NCBI GenBank assembly: GCA_030035585.1
Contig: CM057481.1
Coordinates: 62,381,128-62,445,127 of the forward strand
DNA length: 64,000 nt
Direction of reading: 5' to 3'
DNA from: Dugong dugon
Taxonomy: Eukaryota > Chordata > Mammalia > Sirenia > Dugongidae
Shown one piece after another: positions 63,813 to 64,000 of this stretch (the first letter of the stretch is position 1; the number at the start of each line of letters is the position of its first letter). Position numbers and translations under genes: made by a program. Below the pieces are notes generated by a model. The model was given only the letters and a program-made list of their open reading frames with translations. It did not search any database and was not told where the DNA came from.

Positions 63813-64000
63813 GCATAGAACTGTGGAATTGAAGGATTTGAGAGCTGAAAGGAATGGAAGGCATTCTCTTATCCAGTCGAGGCTCAGAGAGCTGGGGAGA
63901 CTTGGCAAACATCACTCAACAATTCAGAGTCAAAGCTAGGGCTAGAATATAGGTCTCATGCTCCTCATCTGGGATTTCTCAATACCTCGGCTCTGGGCTC
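63813..64000 (+). mobile_element. Ancient MIR-like interspersed repeat
   Basis: GAGCATAGAACTGTGGAATT, GAGGCTCAGAGAGCTGGGGA, GACTTGGCAAACATCACTCA and GGTCTCATGCTCCTCATCTG, the same type as 62775. It may continue past the window. Confidence 0.5.

Noticed and set aside
1-64000. CRISPR array, bacterial operon or phage content
   Set aside because: Repeats are dispersed retroelements with poly-A tails and target duplications, not evenly spaced arrays. Coding density and composition are mammalian.

Overview
This window looks like mammalian nuclear DNA from Afrotheria, most likely the elephant lineage. The evidence is the repeat content: many copies of a tRNA-derived AfroSINE (A/B-box body, 3' tail ending in a GGTTTGG-type run), an RTE/BovB-like LINE whose 3' end shares sequence with that SINE, Afrotherian-type L1 LINEs, and older pan-mammalian repeats (MIR, L2, L1M/HAL1, MLT1/MaLR, Tigger). 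I found no host protein-coding gene, no rRNA or tRNA gene and no CRISPR. All recognisable long ORFs are remains of mobile elements or low-complexity shadows.

Layout. 1-4190: 5' part of a minus-strand L1 (L1-A) with a duplicated 5'UTR monomer. 4.5-9.7 kb: old L1M pieces, an RTE 3' end and three AfroSINEs. 11.6-15.3 kb: a nest in which an MLT1-like LTR is split by an old L1 3' end, which is split by a two-LTR MaLR element (target duplication agtag), whose right LTR holds an RTE fragment. 18.4-20.3 kb: an RTE copy with a decayed reverse transcriptase, followed by an internally deleted RTE derivative. 20.6-32.9 kb: a block of minus-strand L1s. L1-B has an ORF2/ORF1 deletion and G-rich tandem monomers. 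L1-C is older and reaches its own 5' end. L1-D lies inside L1-C and carries a solo MaLR-type LTR. 36.2-38.7 kb: a complete Tigger-like DNA transposon with terminal inverted repeats, TA duplication and a dead transposase, split by an AfroSINE. 38.9-46.7 kb: an L1 3' end, an L2, a HAL1-like element and L1-E, in which the 3'UTR is joined directly to ORF1. 46.7-47.8 kb: another RTE derivative and an ERVL-type LTR. 50.4-52.4 kb: an MLT1-like LTR split by an RTE, itself split by an unrecognised LTR-like unit. 55.6-56.5 kb: an old L1 with a 5' inversion. 58.4-60.7 kb: a second two-LTR MaLR element (target duplication gctct) inside a MIR. 61.4-64 kb: a short retroviral pol-like remnant, RTE 3' ends, an AfroSINE and a TA microsatellite.

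The elements interact as a repeat community. AfroSINEs share their 3' tail with the RTE, which fits mobilisation by RTE machinery. Successive insertions leave clean target-site duplications that give a relative order. The least explained material is a pair of 52-bp near-identical segments (57878 and 61212), the unrecognised LTR-like unit at 50560-51190, and unique-looking stretches such as 32.9-34.3, 47.8-48.4 and 56.5-58.3 kb. No new cellular system was found. Family names rest on recognition by eye, without a database search.
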